A DNA stretch of 64,000 nt from Spinacia oleracea. Lineage: Eukaryota > Streptophyta > Magnoliopsida > Caryophyllales > Amaranthaceae. How positions within the stretch are numbered: the first letter of the stretch is position 1; every line of letters begins with the position of its first letter. Both the position numbers and the translations under genes were made by a program. Shown piece after piece: positions 50,101 through 62,318 of this stretch. The notes beneath the pieces are model-generated. The model worked only from the letters and a program-made list of their open reading frames with translations, was not told where the DNA came from and did not search any database. The stretch spans positions 107,977,157-108,041,156 of the forward strand of contig NC_079492.1 in the NCBI RefSeq assembly GCF_020520425.1. The letters are read 5' to 3'.

Positions 50101-51068
50101 TGCTTATCGGAAATGACATTCCTATGTTGAACTCTGTCAAGATTTGGCTTGGGAAATGTTTTTCGATGAAGGATCTAGGAGAAGCACAGTACATATTGGG
50201 CATCAAGATTTACAGAGATAGATCTAAAAGGATGATTGGACTTAGTCAAAGCACTTATATCAATAAGGTGCTTGATAGGTTCAAGATGGCGGACTCCAAG
50301 CGAGGCTACCTACCCATGTCTCATGGAATGACTCTAAGCAAGACTCAGTGCCCAAAAACACTTGATGAGCGTAGACGAATGAATGGGATTCCATATGCAT
50401 CATTGATTGGTTCAATAATGTATGCTATGATATGTACACGCCCGGATGTTGCGTACGCACTCAGTGCTACGAGCAGATACCAGTCAGACCCAGGAGAGGC
50501 GCATTGGACTGCTGCCAAGAACATTCTGAAGTACCTGAAAAGGCACAAAGATGACTTCCTGGTCTATGGTGGAGATGATGAATTAATTGTTAAAGGCTAT
50601 ACGGACGCAAGTTTCCAAACCGACAAAGATGATTTCAGATCACAGTCTGGGTTTGTCTTCTGCCTCAACGGAGGAGCAGTAAGCTGGAAAAGTGCTAAGC
50701 AAAGCACCATTGCGGATTCTACAACTGAAGCGGAGTACATTGCTGCACATGAAGCAGCAAAGGAAGCTATATGGCTAAGGAAGTTCATAGGAGAACTTGG
50801 TGTAGTCCCCTCCATTAAAGGACCAATAGCCCTGTATTGTGATAATAACGGAGCTATTGCACAGGCAAAAGAGCCTAGACACCACCAGAGAGTCAAGCAT
50901 GTACTTCGTAGATTTCACCTTCTACGAGAGTTCGTTGAAAGAAAAGAAGTCGAGATAAGCAAAATTGGAACTGATGACAACATATCAGATCCATTAACTA
51001 AACCTCTGCCGCAAGCGAAGCACAACTCGCACACTGCAGCTATGGGAATCAAGCATATTGGAGAATGA
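47109..51068 (+). CDS. Ty1/copia gag-pol polyprotein, intact (1319 aa)
   Basis: One uninterrupted frame encodes all parts needed for reverse transcription and integration in the virus-like particle. Gag opens with NIRSILEKEKLNGKNFLDWQ, a pattern I associate with the Angela/BARE lineage. It has a CCHC zinc knuckle at residues 251-264 (C-x2-C-x4-H-x4-C). Protease has the LDTGC active site with Asp298. Integrase has the H-H-C-C finger from about residue 433 (LWHCRLGH, then CESC) and the D-D-E core around TDVCGP, DRGGEY and NGVSERRNRT. RT runs from about 815 with YVDD at 993-996. RNase H lies at about 1150-1285 with DSTTEAEY and YCDNNGAI. The order PR-INT-RT-RH is diagnostic of copia. No stop, frameshift or lost catalytic residue was seen. 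The TATA box in the 5' LTR should express it. Confidence 0.96.
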   Translation: MANNNSFNIRSILEKEKLNGKNFLDWQRNLQIVLMQEEKEYVLDEAMPEAPGDGVTQAALNRWIDANKDVKCLMLATMSADLQKTFINSDAFTIISELKNMFQDLARVERLETHRQILETKLKKGEPVSPHVLKMIGLIENMSRLDQQFSQEMAIDTILHSLHSGYDQFKLNYSMNSLDKTLTELHGMLKTAEKTLKSDKQDVLMVRGGKFKKSGKKRNAKKGGNKASPTKQTGAKSAKRKVSQPTSESECFYCKKKGHWKRDCLKLKEDQKNGTVVPSSGIFVIDCILANSTSWVLDTGCGSHLCSNPQGLRRSRKLSKGEVDLRVGNGARIAALAVGTYYLSLPSGLVLELEECFHVPSLTKNIISVSCLDAKEFSFIIKDNSCSFYFKEMFYGSARLVNGLYLLDHDKQVYNINTKKAKKDDSDLTYLWHCRLGHINLKRLERLQREGILEPFDLEDYGKCESCLLGKMTKQPFSKVGERANELLGLIHTDVCGPMSTNARGGFSYFITFTDDFSRYGYVYLMKHKSESFDKFKEFQSEVENQLGKKIKALRSDRGGEYLSYEFDDHLKECGILSELTPPGTPQWNGVSERRNRTLLDMVRSMMGQAELPLEFWGHALNTAALTINRAPSKAVEKTPYELWFGKPPNVSFLKIWGCEVYVKRLISDKLHPKSDKCILVGYPKETKGYYFYNTSENKVFVARDGVFLEKDHISKMTSGRKVDLEEIRVEQQTLENAQDDIQDETQRSLEESGENHGQSRNVTPRRSQRYRSQPERYLGILTNESYDVLLLESDEPATYKQAMTSPSSKQWQEAMQSELDSMSENQVWDLVDLPDGYQAIGSKWVFKLKKDKDGKLEVFKARLVAKGYRQVHGVDYDETFSPVAMLKSIRIMLAIAAYYDYEIWQMDVKTAFLNGVLTETVFMTQPEGFEDPKNAKKVCKLKKSIYGLKQASRSWNIRFDEAVSDFGFIKNADESCVYKKVSGSKIAFLVLYVDDILLIGNDIPMLNSVKIWLGKCFSMKDLGEAQYILGIKIYRDRSKRMIGLSQSTYINKVLDRFKMADSKRGYLPMSHGMTLSKTQCPKTLDERRRMNGIPYASLIGSIMYAMICTRPDVAYALSATSRYQSDPGEAHWTAAKNILKYLKRHKDDFLVYGGDDELIVKGYTDASFQTDKDDFRSQSGFVFCLNGGAVSWKSAKQSTIADSTTEAEYIAAHEAAKEAIWLRKFIGELGVVPSIKGPIALYCDNNGAIAQAKEPRHHQRVKHVLRRFHLLREFVERKEVEISKIGTDDNISDPLTKPLPQAKHNSHTAAMGIKHIGE

Positions 51069-51938
51069 CTTTGATGTCTCTGTTTAATGTTTTAAAGTTT
51101 TAGAGTTTAAATCTTTGTAAAACATTATTGGTTAATCATTCACAATAAATGAAAGGAATTCATTTTTCCATTTAATTCGTGGTTTATTAAATGATGAGTC
51201 CCTTCAACTTGACGATATATTCAAGATAGACTGTCAGGACCAGTCCTGTGACTAAGAAATGTCTATCAAGTGAACTTGAATGTCAAAGGTTGAAAATGGT
51301 CCCTAATCGGAGTTTTCTATAAAATTGGACGCATAGAAAACGTTAGACGATTAGAATGCAAGATGACTAGTAGTTCTGTTTCTTGAACTATGTGGACATG
51401 GCAATGTCATAATCATTTGCATAGATACTTACTTTGGGAAGACTAGTATCGGACAAGACCTATGAAACTTTACTGTAAGAGATGAAAGTCTGTCATAAGT
51501 AAATTTCATTAAATTATTAGACACTAAATCCTCAATACCTGAGTGATTTGAGATTACTTGTTTGAGAACTGGTTGCTTTGACGTTGACCAACCGTCGCAC
51601 CGTAAAAGGAGGCTATAAAGGCAACGCTCAGGTAATCACCTATCAAACGAAGTCTAATCTCAAGATCGCAAGATTGGGATTGTCCTCCCATAAATCGGGA
51701 TGAGATGCTTAAAAGTTGTACAAGGCCACTCGGAGAGCTAGAAACTGTGAAATGCATGGCCGTGCTCGGATGAATCATAGGCTATGATTATCTGTTTATT
51801 TGATCAGTTGAACTCTGAAACCGAGGAACACCTCTGGACATAATAAGGATGACAACTCTTACCTTATGTTCAAGAGCAAGCATCGAGCGACAAAGGAATT
51901 AGGAAATGCACACTTGTCCCTAAGGACAAGTGGGAGAC
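51069..51938 (+). other. Copia C 3' untranslated region and polypurine tract
   Basis: About 0.87 kb between the stop codon and the 3' LTR, ending in the purine-rich ACAAGTGGGAGAC. The same segment is present in reverse in copia B (37474-38250), so it is conserved in the family. It contains no sense gene. Confidence 0.8.
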
Positions 51939-53324
51939 TGAAGGAAATAATGCCCTTGGTCCAAGTATGCATTCTATGTTAAGTCTAATAAATGCGGTTC
52001 AGTATTAATTAACAAGTTAATAATTCAGTGAGATCAAGTGAGCTGAATGCCTAGCTAGAGGCCGCTTCAGTTCAAGTGGAATTAATGATATTAATCCACA
52101 GCTTACTCTTGACTGAACCCGTAGGGTCACACAAATAGTACGTAAACGGATCAAGTATTTAATGGCATTAAATACTCCATCTATGAATATTCGGAACCGA
52201 CGGATCTTGGTTTCAGTGGGAGCTAAGATCGTCACAGGCAAGAAATGAATACTCCGGAAACGATGATATTGCCGGAAACGGAAATATGGATCGTATCGGA
52301 AATATGAATATTATCCAAGTCGTAGATGTTGCCGGAAACGGAAACATGGTACGTATCGGAAAATATTATTGGAAATGGAAATATTACCAGAATCGGAAAT
52401 ATTACCGGAAACGGAAATATTGTCAGAATCGGAAATATTGCCGGAATCGGAAAATAATTCCGGAAACGGAAATATTAAATATTTGTTCGAAACGGAAATT
52501 AATTCCGGAATCGGAAATATTAAATATTGTTCGTATCGGAAATAGATTCCGGAAATGGAAATTTAATCGGAAGCGTATCGTACGAATTAGCATCGGACGA
52601 GGCTTGCCGGACGAAGGCCCAGCACGAAGCCGGGGCCATCGCCCAGCAAGCATGCGCGCCACAAGCCCAGCCAAGGCAGCGCCCAGGCCTACCGCAAGGC
52701 AGGCCCAGCGCGCGCCAAGAGGCCACGGCTGCGTGGGCCGTGCTGCGCGGGCTGCTGCTCGCACGCGCATGGGCAGCCCTTGTGGCTGCCGTGTGTGTGT
52801 GAGTTTGTGCTCATGCGTGATTCCTGAATCTGCAAGAGTCAGTGTATGATTAAATTACTATTCCTAATTGGATAAATTAATTAAATAGAATTCATGTAGG
52901 ATTCTAATTTCAATTAATTCGTATCCTACTAGGATTACGATTCCTTTTCCATAACTCTATAAATAAAGGCCTAGGGGTCATAATTTATATATAAGTTTCA
53001 AAGTATTCAAAAGTGAGTTTTTTTGAGAGAAAATCAAACACACATCTTGCTCAAAAGTGCCGAAATTTTCTAGTACCTTAAGGGCGATTCTAGTTGGTCA
53101 ATCTTAAGGCGGATCCGGACGTGCTGTGGACTATCTACGGAGGGACGACACTTGGAGTCCTAAAAGACTTGTTCTTGTTCGGTTCGGGCGCAGCTAGGGA
53201 GGGCACGCAACAAAGAGTATGCATCTAAATTATGCTATATGATTATGTGTAAATAATATGTTGTCCTGGGTTAATGGTTGTTTCCGCATGATCTATGTAG
53301 TGTCATATGTATCATAACCTAACA
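51939..53324 (+). mobile_element. 3' LTR of copia C (1386 bp)
   Basis: The second copy of the LTR, at a constant offset of 9081 bases from the first. No difference was noticed in the stretches compared. It is followed by CGAGT at 53325-53329, identical to 42853-42857. Confidence 0.95.
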
Positions 53325-54709
53325 CGAGTGTGGAGGGACAATCCTCTGCACCCACCACGCCTTAATTAAAAGTCATCTCTATCTGATAAAGTACATGATG
53401 TGTGTAAGTGTTAAGTGATCGGGTAATAATGTAAATGGTGGGGCGAGTATTTGGTGAGTAGATAAGAATAACTATAGTAATAAAGGGTATATGAGAATAA
53501 ACTATAGAAATAAAGGGTATATGAGAATAAACTATAGAAATAAAGGGTATATGAGAACTTTATGTCCACACAGGTGATGAGTGAGAATGAAAGTAATTTT
53601 ATCTACGTACCCTTATTTGTTTTATTTTTATTTGTTTAACAAATAAGATATGAAATACGACATAACTAATTTTAATTAGAAAATATCTACAAGCTCTATT
53701 TTGGTTATTTGTCAACAAATATAGTTTAGATTTTATGCAAATTTAATATTTTGCGTAATGATATTATACTAGTTATTGTCTAAAGAAAACAAAGTACTAA
53801 CTCATTAGCTTACTTATACGTGACTTGCTGGAAGAATCCCAAATGGTGTTTGCTCCCTCAATTAAAACCCATGACCCACTTTAAATGATGGGAGGCCCAT
53901 AACATAATACTTTAGGTTATATTGATATGAGATGAAAACAAGATGCAGTAGCAGACAACAACGAGAACAGAGCAGTAGCTCACGCAACAATGCGCCATAG
54001 TAGCAAGGGATGGTGGACTCCGGCGAGTAAGAGATGGTGGCGCCGGGTCGGAGTTATGAAATCGGGTGGCTGGCTGGAATTTTTCAGCCGGAGATGGTAG
54101 TAGTGGTGGTCCACAGCGGTGGTCCACAGCGGTGGCCGAAACAGAAAGTAAGACAAAGGAGAAAACTCCAAATTGTATCAATGGGGTTTTTGGATTAAAT
54201 TATCAAATTCAGTTGGGGTTTTGAGCTTGAAGACAACCGGTAATGTGGGTGCTATTTATACAATTGATTGCCATGGATGAGTCATGAAAATAGGAATAAA
54301 ATTTAGACAATTGGCAGCAAAATGCCACGCATAGAAGGAGTAGAGAAATGAAAATTTGCCATGTATTTGGACAGCTATAGAAAAGAAGAGAAGTCAAATT
54401 GCTTGCTCACCAAGCTCTTCTATGGCCATTACACGTATAAAGAAGATGGGGGAAAAGAACACAATTGGAATTTTGACATTTTAAGGGCAAAAGTGTAATT
54501 TCCATATCAAAGAATAAAATCAGATTTTGGAGTAATGAAATGGGCTTGTACAAAAATAAATTGGGCTCAATAAAATGGTATTATGTCACAATAAAAAGGT
54601 AGACATAATACGATAAATAAAAATAATATCGGAAAAATATAGGACGTAATTACGTTAATAATCGAAATTACAGAATAATAAAAGAGGCTTAAAAATACGG
54701 GATGTTACA
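53325..54709. other. Right arm of element D
   Basis: Begins with the CGAGT duplication. It contains a 30-base tandem repeat (three units) and, on the minus strand, a promoter-like TATAAATAG near 54258. Downstream of that is a C/T-rich transcribed-looking stretch with open frames rich in Ser, Pro and Arg (53912-54181). No homology supports those frames. Confidence 0.5.
53466..53554 (+). repeat. 30-base tandem repeat, three units
   Basis: Units at 53466-53494 (29 bases), 53495-53524 and 53525-53554, each with AACTATAGAAATAAAGGGTA or a one-base variant. Confidence 0.92.
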
Positions 54710-57700
54710 GAAACTATTTTTGCAAATCCACAAAATGTCAATTTTGTCATCAAAACATTGATTTTGTTTTATGGCCTTTAACTATCTAAAACATTTGAGT
54801 CTATATATGGCCTCTAACCATTTTAGGGAATCTGGGTTTCGTCATAGCTTTCTTACAGGTCACAAACTCATTAATCTACATGATAATAGTTTGGCTGCAA
54901 GTTGTAGGTTTCTTCACTATCTAATAGAAGAATCGCATAGCTTTAGTGACCTGAACTCCATATTTCTTCACTATCTAATAGAAGAATCTCATAGTTCCAG
55001 TGACTTGAACTCTATGCCTACTTGGGTATAGAACATCAAACAATAGAATATCAATAGCCACTTGAAAGTCCTTTGAATATTCTGTTCTCCTTAAAGCACT
55101 TGTAAAGTCTTCTAAGAGATGTCTATTCTTTAAAGCCACTTCTAAAGTCCTTAAAGAATACGTGTTCGGATTTTCTAAAGAACTTCGAAAAGCCTCCGGA
55201 ATGTCCGTTTATGTTTGTTGTTTGCCTCGAAGACTTTCGAGGTCTATTTTCCCCCACTTGTCATTTTGGAAACGAATCTCCAAAAGGACATCATTTCGAG
55301 CAAACAAACATTATGTTCACAAAAATTCGTGGTAGAAACAATACCCTTGTGTCTCATTTGAATAAATCACAATGAAACGTATATCTATACTTGGGCCTTA
55401 GTTTGTTGAATAACAAACACTAAGCTCCCACTGAGTTTAGGAACTCTCTAGATATATGATGAAAAGATATTCTGAAATTACTTTTCAATAGCTTTGACGA
55501 ATTTTGGTTTAGTTTGGTGGTAGTTGAGAATTTTGTTTTAGAAATTATAGGAAAAGCCTTTATGATCCATCATTGATCGAATCAAGTACCAATCGACTTC
55601 GATCATTCCAATTTAGAAATGCCATATCTTATGGAGCTAGATTGTGAATTTTACTACACACAATTATTGATGATCATTTTATGATTTCTTGCCAAGTGGG
55701 TTTTATACTTCTGAATCTTTGAACTAAACAGATTCAAACTTATATCACTTCGAGTAAATGAACCAACATTCACTCAAATCTAGGTGAAATAATAAAGTCA
55801 TAAAATCTCTTTCTTTAGCTTTGAATTCTATTGTCTAGGCGTTCTAACAATAGTTCATATCTTTTGTTACTTTCAACAAGTAAGACTAGCTTGTCTTGAA
55901 TTGATCTAAAAATCAATTAACTTTCAAAAGTCCATTAAAATAGAGCTTATGAATGTTAACTTGTTGATATGGTCTAAGCAACAATTCCAAAGATTAGTGG
56001 AACTCAAATCAAGGGGTTGATTTGAACCTAGTAAAGTTCTTATTGTTAAAGAGTTGTTTGTTTTAATCAAGCATATTGACTCAACCCGTAATTGACCATT
56101 TCATTCAAATAGACAAACAAACATTGTTTTTGTTTTTCTTGAATGTGAGTCTTTTGTGTTTGAAAACAGAAATTTAGGCCGGTATGCTGAATATGGAACA
56201 AAATAGCCATTAAGTTCCAGCATTTGAAAGGACTTAAAACAAACTAGATGACCCTACAACTAATGTAGCATTGCCATGCTTCATTTCCCACTTGTAGGCC
56301 ATTAGTGTAGCCTAGCTTCCATTGTTTGAGTTATTACCGAAGTAAGAACCTCAAGCGGTATATGATACCAAGGAAGTTTGATTGCTAGGTCACTTCTCTT
56401 TAAACATAAACTTATAGGTAGAAACGAAATCGTAAATTCCTTTCATTTGTTCCTTGTTTTCCTATTTCTTGTACCCTTCCTTATAGTGTTAAGAATTGAA
56501 TTCTTTAGTGTTGACTTTTATACTTTGTTAGACATGTCCAATGTCACTCCAACAAGGTTCTTACCATTTATGTTGAATATTTTTGTTTCAACTAGATGAT
56601 CTTACCAGAAGCTTCTAAAGTTCTCTAAGCATCGATCTATTCGAATGTCTAGGGTCTAGACTCATTCGAGAATTAAATGGAAAAGGATATTAGGTTTTTA
56701 ACCATTGGTAAAGCTGAGCGTTTAAACTCAATGCTTTATGATCTCAAAACTACAGTGTATTTTGAATTCACAAGCACCAATCGGTTTTCCATTCGACTTT
56801 GATACTCGAAAACAACCATAAAAGTCGATATAAGAAACGTAAATTTTAAATTGCTCACTTTCTCTCATTTCCGTGAATCGTTCTTGGATTCACTACCAAT
56901 CGAGGAAATTTACTGTTACCTTTCTAAAAGGATTTACTGCAGTGCTAGATATTTAATTATAAACAATAATTAAAACATACATTGAAGCATGCAAAGTCTA
57001 AACATTTATCATGAGTAATAACTTGAAAATTAAAGCAGTCATGCAATTTAAACAAGTCATTAGCATTTTATTCGAGTTATGTGTTCCGGCAGGTGTGAAT
57101 TAAATGATTCCAAGATCCTAAAATCCATTGAAGAATTAAGCACATTATGTATTTAAACTCAATTCTAAAATATTTTAGGTAAGCAAAAGCCTTTTGCTAA
57201 TAGTCTAGAAACTACTCTTGGTTGATAGGTACGTCTAAGAACTTATTAGGTAAACCTATCGATTTTGCCACGACATAAAAGGACTCCTTACTATATCGTT
57301 GAGTTTCACCAAAACTAACTTGTACTCACAATTATTTGTGTACCTTACCCCTTTAGGACCAATAAGTAACACCTCGCTGAGCGAAAACTATTACTAGATT
57401 GATGTAAAGGATATCCAAGCAAGTGTTTATTTTGGCATGGCACCTTTTAACTCAATTTTTAAGTTTGGAACTTAAGGCTCTTACTATGTTGGTTAGATTT
57501 TAAGTGAACTAAAATCCTTAATCATGCAACATAATCAAGCCACAATCTCATGCATAATTAAGACATATTTAAAGCAATAAATAACTTAAAGCATGCATAA
57601 GATAAATGTGATCTAGTATGGCCCGACTTCATCTTGAAGCTTCAACTTCAAAGTCCGTCTCGAAAATGGTAACTTCGTCTTGAATTTCACCGTGGGAGGC

Positions 57701-59614
57701 GCCATTTTCTTCAAATAGGATAAGCTATAATTAAACTAATTACAACTATTTGATGGTGCGCAGACCATATTTAAATTGAAAAACAAATTTGGTGCATTAG
57801 ACCAATTACATTCAAATTAATGGAGCGCAGACCATATTTTCTATCCTATTTGGGCCATACTAGTCATTCATAACCTGCAAAACAGTACATATACAATATA
57901 TACCATTCACCCATTCATTATCATGAATGGCCCACATAGCTGGTTAGTAAAACACGTTATGCATCACATAAATATTTGCACCAATAATCTACCAATTATT
58001 CAGTCCTTATTAATTTTAATCAAGTTGTTTAACCTTAAAGGATTTGTAGACCTAATCAAGAGTTTATGACTAAAAATGCTCCAACTTAAACCAATAAATT
58101 CATATGCTTTACTAAATTTAAACATAAAAATGTATTTCTAGTATAACCGGAAACATACAAATTTAATTAAAATTTAAAGCTCATATAAATTTATAATCGA
58201 ATCCATTAATTTAATTTATTTCAGTTGAATTAAACGAATTTAAATTTATTCAAGATTTAATTTTAGTCAAATAATTAGTATAAATAAAATTTATAATAAT
58301 TATAATATTCAAAATTAAAATCCAAGAAAACAATTTAAATTACGAATTTTAAAATTAATTAAAATCGTTTCCGAACTAAAAATTTAAAATTTAAAATTAA
58401 ATTCAAAACGCATCAATCGGGTCAAGACGAGGCCTTGGGCTTGCGCCCATGCCCCGTCGAGTCCACGAGGCAGCATCGCCCCTCACGAGTGATCGCACAG
58501 CAAGGCACGAGCAGCTGCCACACACAAACGCAGCAAGCCGAGCCACGCTTGCGCGCAGCATCGCTCGCTGCTTCGTAGCGCAGCAGTTGCTTGGCGAGGC
58601 TGGGCGAGGCAGCGCTCGTTGCTGCGAGGCACCCCTCACTGCCCGCGCGCGCGCCTGCCTTTCTCGCTCGCCTTGTTTCTTCGCCCATCCGCCCATGCAT
58701 CATCGCAGCACTCGACGCAAGGCAGGGCTGCCGCCTTGTGCTCGTGTGCTACTCGCCTTGCTCGTTGCATTCGTACCGCATGGGCGACGAGCTCCCTTGC
58801 TCGTCGTCGCATGCCCGCACTATACAACACCCCTTAAAGGTAACACGTAGCGTCCATTGCTTTGTGCGTGCAAGTTTTATGAGCGAATTGCATAAAAATT
58901 AAAATTTTTATTTCCAAAATTAATGACAAATTAATAAATCATATTAATTTCATAATTTTAGGGCGAAAAATCGAAAATTTATTAATCAATTAATTTACGA
59001 TTAACATGGATTCAAATCTAGGTCATAAAAATTTAAAATTTAACACAAATTAACAATTTTTATGGTGGTTTTTAATCATTTGTACCTAATTAAATTATTA
59101 ATTAATTATGAAAATCAAATTAATTCTAAATTATTCGAATTTCAACAAATTAATCATAATTACAAATTAGGTTGTATAATTAACAAGGCTAGGCATTCAA
59201 ACTTGTTAAACATATAAGTAGGTCAATCAAAGATTCAAGATTTATCAACAAGAATCACAAATATTTAATTTAACATTTTAAATTTACAAACTTTTGCGTT
59301 CGAAAAACTAAAACCTCCGAAAAGTCATAGTTAGGCTTCGAATTTGGGAATTCTGGGTTCGGCCGAAAAATGTTAATTTTGTCAAAAATTTAGAATGCCT
59401 TTTACATGCGGAATCGACACAAAAATCACTCGATTTGGATGAGTAACGAAGAAACTGCCGAAAAACTGCGTACATATAATTAAATAAACGCAATTTTCAA
59501 TTACTTAACAATTACGAAAATTAATCACCCCTTTTAATTCTTTGCAAATTTGTAAAATTTAACCATGTTTATGCAATTTAGATTATGAAAGTAATAAGAG
59601 GCTTGTGATACCAC
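54710..59614 (-). pseudogene. 5' half of the copia B interior: decayed gag-pol and leader
   Basis: GAAAC at 54710-54714 is the right-hand duplication of element D. Positions 57000-59614 are the reverse complement of the copia C leader. Shared landmarks are CCGGCAGGTGTG near 57090, CACCTCGCTGAGCG near 57370 and CCCACATAGCTGG near 57930. The leader ends in the reversed primer site at 59600-59613. Positions 54715-57000 should hold gag, protease and integrase but show only AT-rich sequence full of stops. A duplicated CTATCTAATAGAAGAATC lies at 54918-54992. Confidence 0.75.
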
Positions 59615-61005
59615 AGTTAGGTTATGATACATATGACAAAATATAAATCATGCGAAAAAACCGTAAAGTTAGGAAACATATTATTCACACATAATCATTT
59701 AGCATAATTCAGATGCATACACTTTGTTGCGTGCCCTCCCTAGCTGCGCCCGAACCGAACAAGAACAAGTCTTTAAGACTCCAAGTGTCGTCCCTCCGTA
59801 GATAGTCCACAGCACGTCCGGATCCGCCTTAAGCTTGACCAACTAGAATCGCCCTTAAGGTAGTATAGATTTCGGCTAAATAGGGGCAAGAGAGTGGCTG
59901 ATTTTTCTTGAAAATCTTACCTTTGAATACTTCAATTGTTTCTATAAATTATGACCCTAAACACCTATTTATAGAGGTATGGAAAAGGAATTATAATCCT
60001 ACTAGGATTTGGATTTATTAATTAGAATCCTATTTGAACTCTAAATAATAAATTTAATCTATTAGGATTAGGATTTAATCAATACACGAATTCCGGTAGG
60101 ATTAGGATTCGTTACGAACATGAGCATCGTATGGCCACGAGCATCGCACCACCCGCGCAGGCCTTGCGGCCCACACGAGCAGTCGCTGCTCGCAGCCCAA
60201 CAGCACGCTCAGCGTGCGCGCGCCAAAGGCCTTGCTGGGCCTGGCCTTGCACTAGGCCTGGCGAGGCAGTGGCAGCTCCATGTTGGGCGCTCGGCTTGCT
60301 GGGCGCGGGCCTCGCTTCGTGCTGGGCCTTCGTCTAGCAAGCCTCGTCCGATGCTAATTCGTACGATGCGCTTCCGATTAAATTCCCGGGTCCGGAATTC
60401 ATTTCCGATACGAACAATATTTAATATTTCCGATTCCGGAATTAATTTCCGTTTCGAACAAATATTTAATATTTCCGTTTCCGGAATTATTTTCCGAATC
60501 CAATAAGATTTCTGATTCTGACAATATTTCCGTTTCCGGCAATATTTCCGATTCTGGTAATATTTCCATTTCCAATAATATTTTCCGATACGTACCATGT
60601 TTCCGTTTCCGGCAACATCTACGACTTGGATAATATTTATATTTCCGATACGATCCATATTTTCGTTTCCGGCAATATCATCGTTTCCGGAGTATTCATT
60701 TCTTGCTTGTGACGATCTCAGCTCCCACTGAAACCAAGATCCGTCGATTCCGAATATCCATAGATGGAGTATTTAATGTCATTAAATACTTGATCCGTTT
60801 ACGTACTATTTGTGTGACCCTACGGGTTCAGTCAAGAGTAAGCTGTGGATTAATATCATTAATTCCACTTGAACTGAAGCGGCCTCTGGGTAGGCATTCA
60901 ACTCACTTGATCTCACTGAATTATTAACTTGTTAATAAATACTGAACCGCATTTATTAGACTTAATATTATATGCATACTTGGACCAAGGGCATTATTTC
61001 CTTCA
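59615..61005 (-). mobile_element. 5' LTR of copia B (reverse orientation)
   Basis: 1391 bases, the partner of 36083-37473. The first base at the left edge is A where T is expected (AGTTAGG). The right edge is CCTTCA, then TAGTA at 61006-61010. It is the same length as its partner but differs at many single bases. Confidence 0.92.
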
Positions 61006-62318
61006 TAGTAACTGCCGTAAAAGGTAGTTGTTAAAAGTGGCAAAGTCATAAAAGATAGAAACCTGTCAGAATTAGGTGTTTCACTCCAACATAAGTCCTA
61101 AAACAGATAGAATTTGCATTCCTGGTATAATTCGAAAATAGGAGTCACGTATTAATTAAATTCCTAACGAACCTAGAGTTCGTAACGGGCCCAGACGCAT
61201 TCCGTCATAAGTTAATACGCACTAAAAGACTCGGATAAATCTCAAAATCTCCGTGTTCTAAGAGTCCAAATCTGAAAAAGAACTCGGCCCAGATCCCATT
61301 TTCAACGCATGGATCTGGGCGCCGAAATCTTCGGCGCCCAGCCCTGGGCGCTGAAAATGCTAGGGCCGTTTTATCTCCGGATTCTTTTTGGATTCGTATC
61401 TTAAAAATCTATCTTTCCACACACTCTTTTCCTATAAATACAGCCTAAAACCGACGTGAAAACGACACACAATTCCATAATCTGAGTATTGACTCTAGCC
61501 TTAAGCCTAAGCCTCACGCTGCGAAATTGATCCAGCGTTCTGTCGCAATCGACCCAAAAGTCGAACAGAACGCATCCTGCCCCTTATAGCTTGATGAATT
61601 AAGCCTAAATACTGGAACATTGCTTGGAAACCCGAGATTCGTTAAATAAAAGGAGAAATAGCAAAGCCAAGTGAATAGTTTTTTGAGAACCACAACGCAC
61701 CTCTCAAGGGTGCGTTGTAATGTGTCCCTCATATGATTTAATCGCTTTCATCACCCTTTTATAAAATTGTCAAACTATTAATTTGATTGATCTATCACGC
61801 CTAATAAGATAATACCTTGGACAATTGAATTATCATGCTAGGTACCTTAAATCAATCTAAATAAGATAATCACGATCGATTTAGTATTATGTGTTGCATA
61901 TTGCTAAAATCAATTCAGAATAGTTTAATAGTTTAACGCATGTCCCTTCAATTATTTATGCTGAGCTAGTAAGGATAACCTGCCTCTGGAGTATTATCGA
62001 TGAGCACTCCTCTCGGTAGCTACAGTCCCCCGAACTCTCAATCTCTGCCCTGCGGGTGTACGTTGAGCGATCCCCACACCAGGGATCACAAGGGAACCAA
62101 TGGCCGTCGTGGTCGAACATAATGGCACTCCCTTTATGTCACGATAACCGGGTTTTGTCAGTTTTTCTCATTGTTGTTAAAAACTGAATGGCGACTCCTA
62201 TATTACTAGTCGATTGGGTGTAAACTCACAGGAAATCCAATTACATTTGATCTGACGACGTCACGCCCACGAGGGACGAGGTAACGCATTAGCCTCGTGC
62301 TTTTTCGACCCCCTCACA
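61006..62318 (+). mobile_element. 3' LTR of element E, second part
   Basis: TAGTA (the copia B duplication) is followed by sequence that continues the 5' LTR pattern (ACTGCCGTAAAAGG...) and ends in CCCCCTCACA. AGGGG at 62319-62323 closes element E. The open frame pairs at 25347-25565 and 61514-61732 are just the two LTR copies. Confidence 0.92.

Larger units (their letters stand above)
39926..54709 (-). mobile_element. Element D: probable solo LTR (about 4.3 kb without copia C)
   Basis: Bounded by TGTAACGCCCCG on the left and GGATGTTACA on the right, with GAAAC on both outsides (39921-39925 and 54710-54714). No internal polypurine tract, primer site or repeated terminus was found, so a solo LTR fits best. 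The minus-strand start TGTAACATCCCGTATTTTTA and a downstream TATAAATAGCACCC (minus strand, near 54258) resemble chromovirus (Tekay-type) LTRs. Lineage and orientation are inferred. Copia C interrupts it at 42853-53329. Confidence 0.6.

Noticed and set aside
51554..51778. 74-codon antisense open frame near the 3' end of copia C, also at 37634-37858 in copia B
   Set aside because: Shared by homology of the untranslated region. No promoter, domain or sign of constraint could be seen.
53912..54181. 89-codon minus-strand open frame with a hydrophobic start
   Set aside because: Lies in the presumed transcribed part of LTR D. Overlapping frames are equally open and no homology is recognised.
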